From Apostichopus japonicus (Eukaryota > Echinodermata > Holothuroidea > Aspidochirotida > Stichopodidae): a stretch of 64,000 nt of DNA. The stretch is from positions 10,430,001 to 10,494,000 of the forward strand of contig NC_092573.1 in the NCBI RefSeq assembly GCF_037975245.1, in the 5' to 3' direction. The notes beneath the pieces were generated by a model. That model was not told the DNA's origin, did not search any database, and saw nothing but the letters and a program-made list of their open reading frames with translations. Shown one piece after another: positions 12,891 to 25,700 of this stretch (its first letter is position 1; every line of letters begins with the position of its first letter). The translations under genes and the position numbers were made by a program.

Positions 12891-13215
12891 AATTAGCAAT
12901 TTAATCAATATGAATACAGTATTTATTTAACACAAATTGGAAAATTTCACATAATTTTACAAAGTTTTATTTCGTAATTTGAAATGAAAACTTGACTAAG
13001 TCCAAAAACTGAATTACGTTATTATTATGAATCTTCAAAATTTAGCAAAATTAGCAATTTTATCAATAAGAATACAGTATTTATTTAACGCAAATTGGAA
13101 AATTTCACATAATTTTACAAAGGTTTATATCCTAATTTCAAATGAAAACTTGACCAAGTCCAACTACTGAATTACGTAATTATTAAAAATCTTCAAAATT
13201 TTCCATTGAAAACCT
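12891..13215. repeat. Tandem duplication, two units of about 165 bp
   Basis: The unit starting ATTAGCAATTTAATCAATA at about 12891 recurs near 13056 as TTAGCAATTTTATCAATAAG. Both continue through GAATACAGTATTTATTTAAC, CAAATTGGAAAATTTCAC, GAAAACTTGAC and CTGAATTACGT with few differences. The units are about 85-90% alike by eye. AT-rich and noncoding. Confidence 0.85.
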
Positions 13216-13299
13216 TATTACTGACAACCCAAAAAGCTGTTTTCATTCTGTCAGTGACCTATCACTCTACATATCAGAATGTCATATAATATAAATATT

Positions 13300-13447
13300 T
13301 TTTTTAATATATATATTATATATAATTTTTTAGCCTTTGAAGAAGATCCTGCTAGGATCGAAACGTCAGGCCAACTTACTTTTACACATTCTCCTACACA
13401 GGCTCTCTAGTGGATAAGCAGTTTGCTAACAGTTTTATTTTAATTTT
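13300..13447 (+). mobile_element. Short retroposed element (R1 family), copy 1
   Basis: The core TTTGAAGAAGATCCTGCTAG continues through GGATCGAAACGTCAGGCC, then CTCTCTAGTGGATAAGCAG and a T/A-rich tail (GTTTTATTTTAATTTTAAT). The same core and tail occur at 61239-61349. AATATAAATATT lies on both sides (13288-13299 and 13448-13459), a possible 12-bp target duplication, although the area is AT-rich and this could be chance. The order GAAGA, short hairpin GATCC/GGATC, GAAAC resembles the conserved core of hammerhead ribozymes found in Penelope-like elements, but it is not canonical. There is no coding capacity. Confidence 0.65.
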
Positions 13448-13944
13448 AATATAAATATTATTTATAAAAAAAATTTGAACACCAAAAAAAGGAAACAATG
13501 TAACTTATACAAGACAGATAATCCTCCACCATAAGAGAAGAGCAACTCCAACCCAAAGATGAAAGCTAAATTTTGTAAGTTTTGATAATTTGCACAAAGC
13601 ACCTTATCATAATAAGGATAATTTAGCCATCAGATTCATCCTGAAGCCGGACATTATGACCGGTTGTAAGGATACATCCACACCCACCCTGTCATAACTG
13701 CTATCAAAATAGTAGTTTTGTAATTCTGAAGGTAATTCAGAAGGAAGGATACATATATGAAACGACCATGTAACGATTTATGAAAACAAATTGCAATTTG
13801 ATCATCCGAACTAATTGCTTCCTACAATGACTTTAGGCCGGGTAAATATTGCTTTTCCTTTGTTGATGGAAAGGTAAACAGTTTATAATGGTTCTTAATT
13901 CTCCATAGATATATTATAACCCAAGGTAGGCTAGTTTGAGCAAA

Positions 13945-14262
13945 TCTTAAGATCAGCATGGATTCTGGTCTGCATCAACCAATCACCAACCTACCTTGAA
14001 CAAATCCTATAAGATCAGTATTGAATATGATCTGCATAATCTCTTATCTACCTTACAGAGAAACTATCAGATCAGTATTGATTATGGTCTGCATTGATGA
14101 ATCATTATTTACAGTTCCTTATGACAATATTCAAATCAGTATTGATTATGGTCTGCATAATCTCTTATCTACCTTCAAACTATCAGATCAGTATTGATTA
14201 TGGTCTGCATAATCATGTATCTACCTTACAGAGAAACTATTAGATCAGTACAGATTTGAACT
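13945..14262. repeat. Tandem array, about 52-67 bp units, six copies
   Basis: The motif GATCAGTATTGATTATGGTC recurs with variants at about 13951, 14013, 14069, 14136, 14188 and 14245. Between copies lie TGCATAATCTCTTATCTACC and TTACAGAGAAACTAT in most units. The last unit has drifted. Noncoding. Confidence 0.85.
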
Positions 14263-15990
14263 ACATGGATTATACTATTCATAAATCTTTAATCTTTACA
14301 TCAGTATGGTTTACAATCCATATCAATAGAGATTTTACAGTATTTATAAACTAAGGGTTATGGCACAAGTTTTCAATATGTAACTTGGCTTATAGTGCAA
14401 AATTTGCAAATTACTCAATGTTAGGCCATTAAAACATAATTAATGGATGTTAAAACATAATTAATGGATGCAATTAGTTTCACTACTTGTTTTTCATTAC
14501 TCTCTTACAAACAAGCGAAATATATGAAAAGTGAATTAAGATATCACACAAATTTGTGGATTTTAAACAAGGAACCTTACAATTGACAATGAAAATTAAT
14601 CATATAGTCACCATTTCTGTCTACAATGTTTGGCATACTCAAATCTTGCTAAAGTTTTTCACATAAAGTACTTTTCTGGATATTCAGAGCATCCAAAGTT
14701 CCCCAAACATTGGGATTGGTCAAACACTATAATTTGCAACTTGTCACAGGGGAGGAAAAATTGCTTTGAAGTTACAAGCGGATATGCTTGATGAAATTTG
14801 AATATGATTGCGTGACCAATATTTGACTTTCTAGCATATTTGAGAGTACTATAACTATTCCAGAGAACCAGTTTATCCACTCAGGCTCTCAAGAACTCTC
14901 TCTCTCTCTTCCTGCCTCTATTCTATTATCAAGAATTACAGTACATTAATACAGATCATAGAAATGCAACCATCATCATCACCTTTTTTTTTATTATTTA
15001 TTAGAATGTTTATTTTCTGTTGTTGGAGAGGGGGTTTTGCAATTGTTGGATGTCAAGTATTGAAGCTCTTAAGATGACCTAATAATAGTGTTTATTTCAG
15101 TTGGAAACACTGATAACACTCTACCTTGAAAAGAAAAAAAGGTAAAATGTTTAACACAATCCTATAGTACTGGCTTAAAGACATCACATATTCACAAAAT
15201 GAGAGCCACTAAACATTAATGTTAAACTACAGACTTCTCACATACACAGCAAGGTTTTTTCTTACCTATTTGGAGATCTCTATTATATTTAGGTTGAATA
15301 TGATGCATGGTTGGGTGAGTGTCCCCTTGCAGGAAATAAGTAATCAGATTTTATTTTGAGTCCTGGTTTTGCTTGAACTTTGTCAAGTGTAAATGGCTAG
15401 CTATTCACTGAAGAAAATAGTGGCTGTTTACTGGTTATACAGACTATTTAGAACAGACTAACACCTGACGCTATCCCGGACAAATTTTCAATTGGGCATT
15501 CTTTTGGGTCCCTCTTTTTCTTTTTTTCTGTCAGCTGATGAAGTTTCTATTACTAACAACCATTAGAATAGCATTGTGACAAATTTTGTGGTTTGAAAAA
15601 AAGGCTGCAACCCCAAAAATGTCATGTGTTTATAGAATTGCAACATTGTTATTTAGGGATAAGTCCCCATATAAAGTATTGCACTATTTACTTTGCAAAA
15701 TGATTTCCTCAAACTTAAACAATATGGTATTGTAGTAGGAGAAGTACTGGTAAACTTGATGACAGACGACGACAACTAGAATGAAAGGAAGCTTGGGTAG
15801 CCAAAAAGTTATGTCTTTGCTCAGTAAAAATGTTCATAATTTCGTAGTCACTCTTCTATTGTTTATTTATATTTGAAAGACAATAAGAGAATAGTAGAAT
15901 AAAACTGTATGTATGAGTATCACTGAACTATATTAATTCAACCAAGCTGTTCCTTGAATTCCTTAACTCAGATTATCCTATTTTTATATT
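14263..15990. other. AT-rich noncoding stretch, no gene seen
   Basis: A small duplication of TTAAAACATAATTAATGGATG lies near 14428-14470. The minus-strand 73-codon frame at 14659-14880 has no recognisable domain. Nothing else can be named. Confidence 0.5.
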
Positions 15991-15999
15991 ACCACAGGA

Positions 16000-16325
16000 C
16001 GATTTTTCAAGGATTTCATCTGTAGCCGTGCCTTGCAAAACCAGGACATTACATTTGGTTGTCCGAGCAGCAAATTTGGTTGTCCGAAAACTTGTGAAAA
16101 TGACCAGTATGTCACTGTAGGTGAGATGTGTAGGTTGGTGAATAGAACACCAGATATGGGATGAAAGCAGGTTATTTAATACTCTACCTATTTGGGGATA
16201 GGCACTTTTTAGTTATTATGCAATATTGATATCGATGTAAACAACTCCACAGCAGATTTTGGTTGTCTGAACAGACATTTTGTTGTGTAGGACTACCGGA
16301 CCACGATTAAATATATATTTTACCC
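16000..16325 (+). repeat. Dispersed repeat V, copy with a single 48-bp unit
   Basis: The left part contains AGCAAATTTGGTTGTCCGA. Then comes one unit of the 48-bp repeat (GAGATGTGTAGGTTGGTGAA then TAGAACACC, about 16103-16151). The right part contains GATGTAAACAACT, GATTTTGGTTGTCTGAAC and ends near TTACCCTG. The same left and right parts bracket the large 48-bp array at 28.4-29.8 kb. The two loci are therefore copies of one dispersed element differing mainly in the number of internal units. The ends are not sharply defined. Confidence 0.7.
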
Positions 16326-16469
16326 TGTACCACCATACAGGTGTCTTGCTATTCCCTGAAATATGTTATCATTGGGTGCAGTTCAATTAACTGAGGGTGG
16401 CCTCGTTGAGTTTAATTTATATCTCCCATCCTAGGGAGGATGCCTGAAGACTTTGATTTAATCACCAAG

Positions 16470-16852
16470 TTTTGAACATTAACTGACGGCTTGAGAATCG
16501 ACCTGGCTGTAAGATGTATTCGAGAAAAACGTAAATACGTTGAGTTCCCTGACTAAGGCGCGAAAAGACATAAAACTTAGCAGTTCTTGATCAGTGGTAC
16601 TCTAAACCACACATACACTGTCTGCTTATAAATTCACAATTTTCCGTAGTACCAACGTAGGTCAATTTGAGTCGGGCCACATTCATTCGGTCAGACGGTG
16701 TGCGGCTAGCTTATAAACTTATTTTAATTAACTGCCTCCTACATATTCCAGTTCCCCGCAAGAAGGCATTTGCTAGAATTTGTGAATAGTTCTGTGTGCA
16801 ATTAACAGTACATCTTCATTGACCAGAGAGGTGCAGTCAGCTGGCACTATAG
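16470..16852 (+). promoter_or_regulatory. CpG-enriched segment ending at a donor-like site (possible first exon)
   Basis: CpG dinucleotides are far denser here than in the flanks (for example GACGG, ATCGAC, GGCGCG, CAACGTAG, GTCGGG, GACGGTGTGCGG, CCCCGC). The segment runs into CACTATAG followed by GTAAGCAA at about 16853, a good match to a splice donor. It contains no long open frame. One reading is a promoter with a noncoding first exon on the plus strand; another is an old repeat. This is inference only, with no transcript evidence. Confidence 0.2.
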
Positions 16853-16859
16853 GTAAGCA

Positions 16860-18117
16860 ATACTAGTAAACAAAATAGAAGAATAAATTATGCTTGAATC
16901 CTATCAAATTTTTACTATACAGCTAAAAAACACATGTGTTATGAGAGCTTTGTGGTCAAATTGTTGATGGAAATTAATGGACTTGGGATCTGAGGATTGT
17001 AGGTTTAAATTGATTTCTGGTCAGACCGTTATGTTATGTTCTTGAGGGCAGCCTACCTGAAATGACTCTCATGGGACATATACATGTGGGGCCCAGATGT
17101 GGGGGCCCAGCAACAAATTGTTTTTTTTTTACTTTGATTGGTATATTTCTTGATTGTTTTCTTCCATTCTAAAATTCCATCACAACATATTTCAAGAATT
17201 CGACTATGTAATCAAATTGTTCATTTTGATTTATTTTCTTATAACATAATAAACTATCATATAATCTATCATATATTAAAATACATATGACTATTGAGGC
17301 TTTGTTAAACGGGTAAATCCTGCATTGAACACTACTGTATGTATGAGTACTAGTCAATAATATTTAACAATTTCTTTTGTAGGCCTTCCAGGAAGTAGGA
17401 CACTTTTGTCATAGATAAGACAAATAATGGTTGAGTAATAACTATACAGTGATTGAATACATATTACTGTTGGTTTTGAAACTACAATGGCAGTGAAAAG
17501 AATACTTTAACGTTGTGTGGTCTAACTTCCAAAGGATTGAAAAAGAAACTGGAAGTTTGTGCATTTGTTCCAACAGGCTGAGGCAAATAAAGTCAACAGA
17601 CAAGTCTATTGAAAGCTTGAACATGCATACAAATGATTCATTAAGCAAACAAGTTTGGGAAAAATTTGATTACATAATAATCTACTTACAGGGTATGGAA
17701 AATCCTTTGCCAATTATTTGTATCCAGTCAAAAATAGTGAATAGCCTTTTATAATATATCATAACTAGGACATATTTAAACAGTGTTCAAGAGATGTCCC
17801 ATTGTTTAATTCTGATGAACTGAAAAACATTGACCTATGATTCATAATTGTCAAATGCTTTGCAACTCTGAAATATCAATGAATGTTGAACTTCAATAAA
17901 AGTATATTAAAGTACAATATTTGAGTACTACAGAGGAAGACAAGCATAAATAGGAAAGGATATACTATACTGTAGTTTACTCTTCACCTAAAGGCGAGGG
18001 AGGGGAGGGGTTAAATTCTAAATCTCCCAACTGATTTAAGTAGGGGGTACATGACCTTTATATAAGTGCATCCTGTGCCTGGATGACTGGTCTTATTCTT
18101 CCCAAACTGAATGAAAA
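16860..18117. other. AT-rich noncoding stretch, no gene seen
   Basis: Overlapping frames on both strands near 17442-17754 (68-79 codons) have no recognisable domain. Nothing further was seen. Confidence 0.5.
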
Positions 18118-18120
18118 TTG

Positions 18121-18310
18121 TGGGACGGCGTGGTCAAGTGGTTTAGGCAGTGGTGGACCTGTGATTTAAGGCTTGCAGGTTCGAGTCCTGATCAGATCAT
18201 TACGTTGTGTCCTTGGGCCAAGGCACTATATCTCCATTCCCTCTCTTCACCCAGGTGTATTAATGGGGACTTGGGAGGGTCTTGGCCTCAAACAAGACTG
18301 TTAACCATAA
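18121..18310 (+). mobile_element. tRNA-derived SINE, family S2
   Basis: A box-A-like GCGTGGTCAAGTGGTTTAGG is followed by the box-B-like GCAGGTTCGAGTCCTG. After the tRNA-like head comes a body with GTGTCCTTGGGCCAAGGCAC, TCTCTTCACCCAGGTGTATT and AATGGGGACTTGGGAGGG. From memory this body resembles a conserved SINE body widespread in invertebrate genomes. A 79-codon frame that crosses it is a by-product. This is the only copy in the window. The 3' end is approximate. Confidence 0.8.
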
Positions 18311-20022
18311 AAACATTAACTTTTGAATCCTCCCAGATTGAACATTTTACCCCTTGACTGATGATAGCGGCCATGGCATTCCCCTCCTCTTTCCACCTCA
18401 CACCCACCCATGTGATATGCATGCCACTGCCCTCCACTCATAATTCTGCTGTAACAGCTAGCAACATACCAAGGACAGAAGAGCTTTTGCAGGTAAATGA
18501 GGGGCTAAAACTAACTTCCTAAAGGGCCTGGTCCAACCTCCAGTCCCCCCCCCCCCCATCTCCTCTTGAAATTTACCAAAAATTCTGAGTAATGTTCTCA
18601 TCAGACCAGCATGATGAATTGAGCTGTTGAGGGTATGAAAACTGAGTGAAATTGAGAGTAAGTGGGTTCTAGGCTGGAAATGACTGTGAAAATATAACTG
18701 TGCAACTGTATATAAAGAAAGAGAGGAAGGCGGGGGTGGGAGGGGGGGTTAATAATTGGGTACGGGGGGGTTATAATTAGGTATACTACAGGCAAAGTTT
18801 ATCATTTTCAAGAGATGTTCAGCCAGCTGAGAAATGTGAAACACTAATATCATTCTTGAGTTGGAGATCACCTGACATATGAAAAACACTTGCATTATTA
18901 ATGTTGAACAACTTTATGACAATTTAAAATGGCTTTTCCTTTTTAATACTCTTTGAGGACAGGGTTTAAAATTTCAACACACAATAGTTTAGTCAATTAC
19001 ACATTTCTCCTCCCCTCCCCCTCCCCCCCCCCCCCCCAAGAACACGAAAGTTCAGTTACCCTGATGTTGGAACTGACACATAGCAAAGCTATCAGCTTGG
19101 AAAAAATAACTGAATGCATCTAGACCTACCTAGACCAGTTTAAAACAGGCCATTGTACAAGTCTCAGAAATCTTTCAAAATGCTTCCTGTCAAAGTTTCC
19201 TTATGGCAGAAAATACTACAAAAAAATAAATAAAAATAGGCCAAATGGCTTGTGGTTTATTGTAGAAAGGAAGTCATATAATATATATTCTGTTTCTTGA
19301 AGGAGTTTTGACATAAACAAAAGATTCATTTCATGGGAATATTTGATCAAGTATCAATGGGAGAGACCAGGTAGTAGGAAAACAGCAGGGGATTACTACC
19401 AGTACAGACCATGATGCCTTCAGAAGATATGCATGTGGCCACCATCTGGTGGTGCTATATATAGTGTGAAAGGGACCAGTGTTAGAAGGATGCTATGATA
19501 ATGTGAAACATACCCTAGATCACCATCACATTAGATGTATAGAAGACACAAATAGATGAAACAAACATTTAAAGGGCCACACAAACCATTCTGCACTCTG
19601 AAAAGAATACTATGAACTTTTTCTCTCTGACCAAATTTTTCAATAATTTCTTACTCTGGTGCAGGCTGCCTTTTGTTTGGAGAATGTGAACTATGTTGTT
19701 CTATTTATACGGCCATTTCAGCACTTACTCTTGTGGAAATTGATCTCTTCTATCTGACAAAAGTCTCTTGTTTCTTACTCTGGTAATACATTTCTTTTGA
19801 GAGAGAGAGAGTGAACTTTGTTTTTGTTATTACACATGGCCAATTCAGCATTAAATCTTGTGGAATACACACACACATAGATCATACAAGTCTGATCTCT
19901 TTCTATCCCTGCTTTATATATGATAGTACTAAATAAGTAAGTTACTTTTAATGACCAGTTTTTATCTTTCTTTTACCTTTCTCCTGTGGTAAGCCCCTCC
20001 CTCACCCCTCCCCCCCATACTA
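18311..20022. other. Noncoding stretch with C/G tracts and small microsatellites, no gene seen
   Basis: C runs occur near 18545-18557 and 19020-19037, a G-rich strip near 18730-18770, and short GA and CA repeats near 19800-19875. TTAAAGGGCCACAC near 19570 looks like a lone MITE-type end. No coding signal was seen. Confidence 0.5.
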
Positions 20023-20590
20023 CTACTACTAATAACAACAATACATTGCATTTAATACAACTCTGGAAGAGTAACCATCTAAAACTTAAAGGAGGCAGTT
20101 AACCATGGCAGAGGTACCTTAGATAATTAAAGGGATTAGAAAGTGACCCTTCCCACAATACTAATAATAATAATTATAACAACAACAACAATAATAATAA
20201 TACATTTATATTGCACTTAATACAACTCTGGAAGAGCAACCATCTTAAACTTAAAGGAGGCAGTTACCATGGCAGAGGCAAAGGTACCTTAGATGATTAA
20301 ATGGACTAGAAAGTGACCCTTCCCCACAATACTAATCATAATAATAACAACAACAACAACAAAAATAATAATACATTTACATTGCACTCAATACAACTGT
20401 GGATGAGTACCAAATGAAAGCGCTTTACGAAGACAGTTACAATGGCAGTGGTACCTTAGATGATTAAATTTAGGGAATAGAAAGTGACCCCCCCCCACAA
20501 TACTATTAATAATAACTAATAATAACAACAACAACAACAGTAACAATAATACATTTACATTGCACTAAATACAACTCTGGAAGAGACTAG
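20023..20590. repeat. Tandem array, about 150-175 bp units, with AAT/AAC microsatellites
   Basis: Four units each contain AATACATTTA-like sequence, TTGCACT(T/C)AATACAAC, TCTGGAAGAG, a GGAGGCAGTTA block (diverged in the third unit) and a TAGAAAGTGACCC block, separated by runs of AAT and AAC triplets. The last unit is truncated. The ATTTATATTGCACT...GCGCTTTAC wording resembles the 3' end of invertebrate LINE or SINE elements. The array may therefore have grown from one retroposed fragment. Confidence 0.8.
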
Positions 20591-21817
20591 AAAATGACAC
20601 AAACCTGCTGGATATTTGTACACATGGCCACAAAGTTATACAAAACACTTTCAATTAATTGACAGTTTGGGCAAATATTGTTTCCTGGATGGTATTCAGA
20701 ATTTTGAAACAATCAATTTTTTCCACAACAATTCAAGCTTTATTTTGTTTGTTTTCTATTACTTTTTTCCAAAGAAAACAGACAATGATTAAAGTGATGT
20801 GGTTGCCCAAACTTGAGATTTCCCACACTTCAAACCATTTCAAATATTGACCAACCTGTTTCATCGAAATCATCGACCGATTCAGGAAGTACTAGAAAAG
20901 TGCTTGGCATTCTTTACTTTCCAGTGATAAAACGAACTTGCGGCTGTTGACTCAACGAGTCTACTATCAACTATCTGGCTACGAGATATGATGGTGCAAA
21001 AGTATAAAACTTCAATTCATTAATAATTTGTGGAAAGAGACAAGTAGTACAACAGGATGTGAAACATTGAAACCCATTGTCAACAGAATAGGGGGGGGGG
21101 GGGGGACGAAGATTACAATGTGAAAGTTTTCACCAAACAATGGAAATATACTTTGAAAGAAAGGTCAGAGATCAATTTAATTTTGGCCTGTAGGAACATA
21201 TAAGCATAGCTCTCTACTTTAAGTGTACTTAAAGCAAGTTGGTGTGATGGCATTTATGCACATTCACAAATTTTTCTTTTATTTGTTATATCATTCACTC
21301 TTTAATAGTGCTGTTTTGACCCCCTTTTGATTCAGTGCAAGTGCAACTTTCCCACTGGGGCTTACAAAGCTTGTCCAATTGATGTCAATGAGTGTACTCA
21401 TATTTATTCATGATGCCTTTAAATAGAAAACAGAATTCAAGTTTTTGATGTAAAACAAAAACATTGATTAAAGAAAACCAAAACATTTCTGTGCAGTTGT
21501 GGATTACGACATGAAAACATCAAATGAAAATATTTCAAATATATTTACAATTAAATTCATAGTCTTTTAACATGTCAATTATGACTTTACCTCGGAACTA
21601 CCTAAGTTTGAGTGAGGCATGTTCCTAGGTGAGACAATGATCAGTTAGGACTACTCTAGGCCCTTCAAGCTGGCCAGGAATTCTGGGCCTAGCACCAACA
21701 ATAAGGAGGGGGCACAATACTCACGTTCTGTACCATGTAAAGTTTTTTAAACATGATGGTGCCACAGTAGTGTGCATCGGATGTTACGCCTTGGACAAAA
21801 CTAGCAACTTTTTGTGA
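20591..21817. other. AT-rich noncoding stretch with a poly-G tract, no gene seen
   Basis: A G run lies near 21089-21105. The largest frame (63 codons) has no recognisable domain. Confidence 0.5.
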
Positions 21818-21947
21818 CCTAAAGGATAATCTATACGACCTGGCAGAGTCTTGGGCTTGCCGATTCCGAGACAATTTGTGCTGACCTAAAGGAAATCTGT
21901 ACAACTTAGCAGAGCCATGGGCACGCCCGATTCTGAGACAATTTCTG
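21818..21947. repeat. Tandem duplication, two units of about 64 bp
   Basis: TGACCTAAAGGATAATCTAT through CCGAGACAATTT is followed directly by a diverged copy, TGACCTAAAGGAAATCTGTA through CTGAGACAATTT. The duplication creates a 92-codon minus-strand frame with repeated SA(K/R)(L/S)YR(F/L) wording. I do not regard that frame as a gene. Confidence 0.7.
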
Positions 21948-22279
21948 AGATTAAGCCAATAGGCCAATATATCCGACCCTGTGTATCAATACTTTGTGAC
22001 AATTTTCACAGCAGGTACCTTTAGCAGACACATTAATGAAATTCTCATCACACTAATGGTTTTTGATGGTTTGCCTTTTAGTAGATAGGAAGAAATAATT
22101 ACTTATACAAAGGAAGCGATAATTACATGTGGCTTGCAACAGTCACAGACTAATTAGCTTGCAAACTGATTCCAGACTGGTAAATTGAGAAACAGGTAAC
22201 ATGCCAATACCACTTCAGCAGTATAACGACTTGACAATCCATGTGCAGTCACATTATACGTTAATGTGTTACATGATTA

Positions 22280-22700
22280 CTAGTATAATAAGTAAACATT
22301 TATATAGCGCATAATCAACAAAGCTGCTCAAAGTGCTTTACAAATGTAAAACCTAAAAACAAATAGTAACAAAAAGCAAAATATTAAATATATAGAACCA
22401 ATAAGGCAAAAAAAAAATGTAAAAGCCAAAAGCAACAATATAAAAAACACACCCGTACTAAACGATACTAAAACCTAAAACGCATATAGTCCAAAACAAT
22501 TTCAGAAGTATGTAAATAGTAAAATAGATTAAATCATAGTCAATGTTTAAATATAAATAAGTATGAGAAATTGTAGTACAGCAAGACAATTATTGTAAAA
22601 GCCTAAAACAGATAGTAATAAACACCCAATACTAAACGATAAAAAATAGAACCCTAAACGTAGTAAATAAATAAAAAAATAAATTTAAAGAAATTTTAAG
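22280..22700. repeat. Retroelement-tail-like motif followed by A-rich degenerate repeats
   Basis: At about 22290-22350 the text ACATTTATATAGCGCATAAT, AAAGCTGCTCAAAGTGCTTT resembles the common 3' tail of invertebrate LINE/SINE elements. It is followed by A-rich DNA in which TAAAAGCC, CTAAACGATA and AAACCTAAAA recur about every 190 bp. Boundaries are vague. Confidence 0.5.
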
Positions 22701-25700
22701 AATTAAGTAATTAGTTCCAAACGTAGTATCTATGCATAATAAAAGTTAAAACACAGTAATTACACAGTAAAGTTGTACATTAATCTCTGCATTATATATA
22801 ATATAATATGTTAATGTGTTACATGATCACTAACAATACATATATGCATACCAGTTGTACTTTAAATCTCTAAACTGAATACTAGATGGCTGGAGATTAT
22901 GGCATTGTAGCTTAAATGTAAGCATCTTCAATCTACCATTACGACTATTCTGACTACCAAACTGTAAACAGGTAAAAGATCTCTTTATTTTTGTGAAACA
23001 TGACAACCATACCTCATCCTGCAGCCATGTAACGTTCATACATTGGGTGCTCTGCATTCACTGTGCATGGTATTAACCATTACAATATGCCCCATAAATT
23101 ACAGAATTTTTCCAGTTACAGATATTTGTGCCATACAAAACTTCAAAGTTGTAATGTTCTACATGCTTGGTTATCAAATTGGATGCTCAAAATTTCTTTT
23201 GGATGGTTGTCAAAACCTGGAAATTTATTACTTCAAAATATGCAAAAACTAACACCATTTTGCAACTTAGCACTCTTAATCAAAGTATAAATTTCTCAAG
23301 GGGGAGGGGGATACCACCTCCTCGTAAACCCATTCTCTGGAACACAATATCCACCACTCCAGGGTCGCCAAGACCACGATATAGGGGAAAATTGGGGTCA
23401 CCAAGAACAAAAGTTTGAATACCTGCAGGATATAGCACTCACATACAAATCTGTTATGATTATAAGTAATTTCCATTTTCCTGATGGTGCCATTTTGATC
23501 TGATGGACTACAGTCAGACATCTCTTATGGTAGGATGATCTAGCTTATTGTGATTTGGTACCGTACACGATGTGCTAGTGTTTCTGTAACGATATTGGCA
23601 ATTTATGAGTCTTGGTTCCCTGTACCATTTGCAAAACTAGCCTAAATGATAGCAAGGTATATTAAGTGACCATCACCAACACAAAACACAATATGATAAA
23701 ATAAAGACTTCAGTAATTTCATAAATGATCTAATGCCAAAATTATCAGATCTGCAAAAAAAAAGGAAAGTAATATACAATTATTGATCTCTATTTTGCTA
23801 GCAATTAAATAAAAATTACTACAAAATAGGTTACAACACTGTTAAATGGTGACTGGAGTTTGCTGAGCTGCAATGATATATATCATAATATTGCTTGTTG
23901 GGAGAACAAAATCTTCTTGATATATACATCAGTATGGAATATCTCATATTACAACAGTTTAAGTATCATAGTCCTACATATTTTATATTATAGACCTTAC
24001 ATAGTGGCAGATGCATTGCTCTGTAAATTTAAAACATGATATATATGAATTCCAATAATTCCACAATTCCTATATATCATGGTTGGTTTCTTGGGACATT
24101 CACCTTTGCCAATATAGAAACATCAGAGTCTGATATTTCAGTTACATTCTTATCCTTTTCATTCAATTTATATTCCATTGAATAGGGTATCAATTTAACA
24201 CAATTATACTGACCAAGTTTCCCTCCTTTCACTTCTTTATAATCGATTAAAATAAGAAACTAAAAATAAATCCAGCCTTTATTAAATTCTAAAGCCTGCT
24301 CCTGTAGGCATGAATATATGTTTTTGTTCTGTTATTTAGTTCCACTATAAACTCTCGAACAGGAAAAAGAGTCGGGAAGAAATTTAGTCATTTAAAGCAG
24401 CTGGTCGCATCAACATATATGTTGAACAGTTGGGACCCTTACTATGACTAAGAGCCTGCTCTACCTTTGGGAGAACAGCCTACTTTGCTTAGTGGAATGT
24501 ATGTTGCCCTTTAATATTTATGTCCCATCTACACTGGGTTGCGATTGAGCAGCAAGTTGTTTGACAGGTTTCTTTAATTATTTCTAAAATGTTTTTAGGT
24601 GTTACCTGTAAGGTTTTCTATTTTCTTTGATGGGAGTACTCTATTTGATTAAGCCCACAAGTGTTTCTGAGTTTACTTCCTTTCACATATTTTACTTATT
24701 TGCAGTTATAAATATTGTCTTGTTCACCTTGTATTACCATGTGTTGAAACAAATAAATCATCATCAAACTATAACTACCATAATATTCAGTCAGATCCAT
24801 AACAAAAACATTATTTCTTACCTATCAATGTGCAATTCGAAAGTGGTAGAGGAGGAAGAGGGGGTGGTGAGGGAGAGGGGGGGGGGAAGAGGTGGTGGTG
24901 AGGGGTAGGGGAAGAGGGGTGGTGGGAAAGAGATTTGGGTACCTGATTTCTCCTCATCTTTTCACCAAGCCCTACCAAATTACAAACCAAAGCTTCTAAG
25001 GTAAAGTATATATACAGTTGGATAAGAAAGCTGTGGGCCTTATATCTGCAGTTACATGTACATCTTGAAATTTTAGATCTACGCGCCATCTACTATGTCT
25101 GGTCAACACCCTTTTATTAAATATTTCCCACATGGAAAAATATACTGCAAAGAAATTCAAAATTGTTCTTAATTAGATATGTCTAGATTCGTTATGGTTT
25201 TCTGTTAATGTTTGACACTTCCTTCCAATTTTCAGATTGACTAGGTTACTGTATATGGTTAATAGCCAATTGATGACTTATATAAGTATATAAGCTTTTC
25301 ACCTGCCAATTCCCTTCAAAGTTTATTATCAAAATGAATTAATTACAAGAAGCACTGCCAGTTTTTGTTTTTCTTTAATCTATGCATCCTTCCTGTAATG
25401 TCTTGAGCATCTCCACCCCTTTTCCTTTCTTTTCATTTTTGATTTCCTGTGATTGACTCGGATGATGTCGCCAATATTTAAACCAGCTTAAAGGGTCAAA
25501 TTTCTCATCATTTGAATAAATCTTTGTATTACTCAGCTGCTAGCTTCTGTTGGCCATCTTGTTAAAAGGTATGCTGTATTGGCCCCAAATATGCTAGATA
25601 TTCAAATATGGTCAACTTTGGTCAAAATTCTTAAACTGTTTTTATTACAACCTTCGAGGGAATGTTCCTCACTGGGACATTCAGTCATCTTGTGTGTTCC

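Noticed and set aside
13948-14262. CRISPR-like array (regular repeats with spacers)
   Set aside because: Spacing is irregular, the 'spacers' are themselves related to each other, and the window is clearly eukaryotic.
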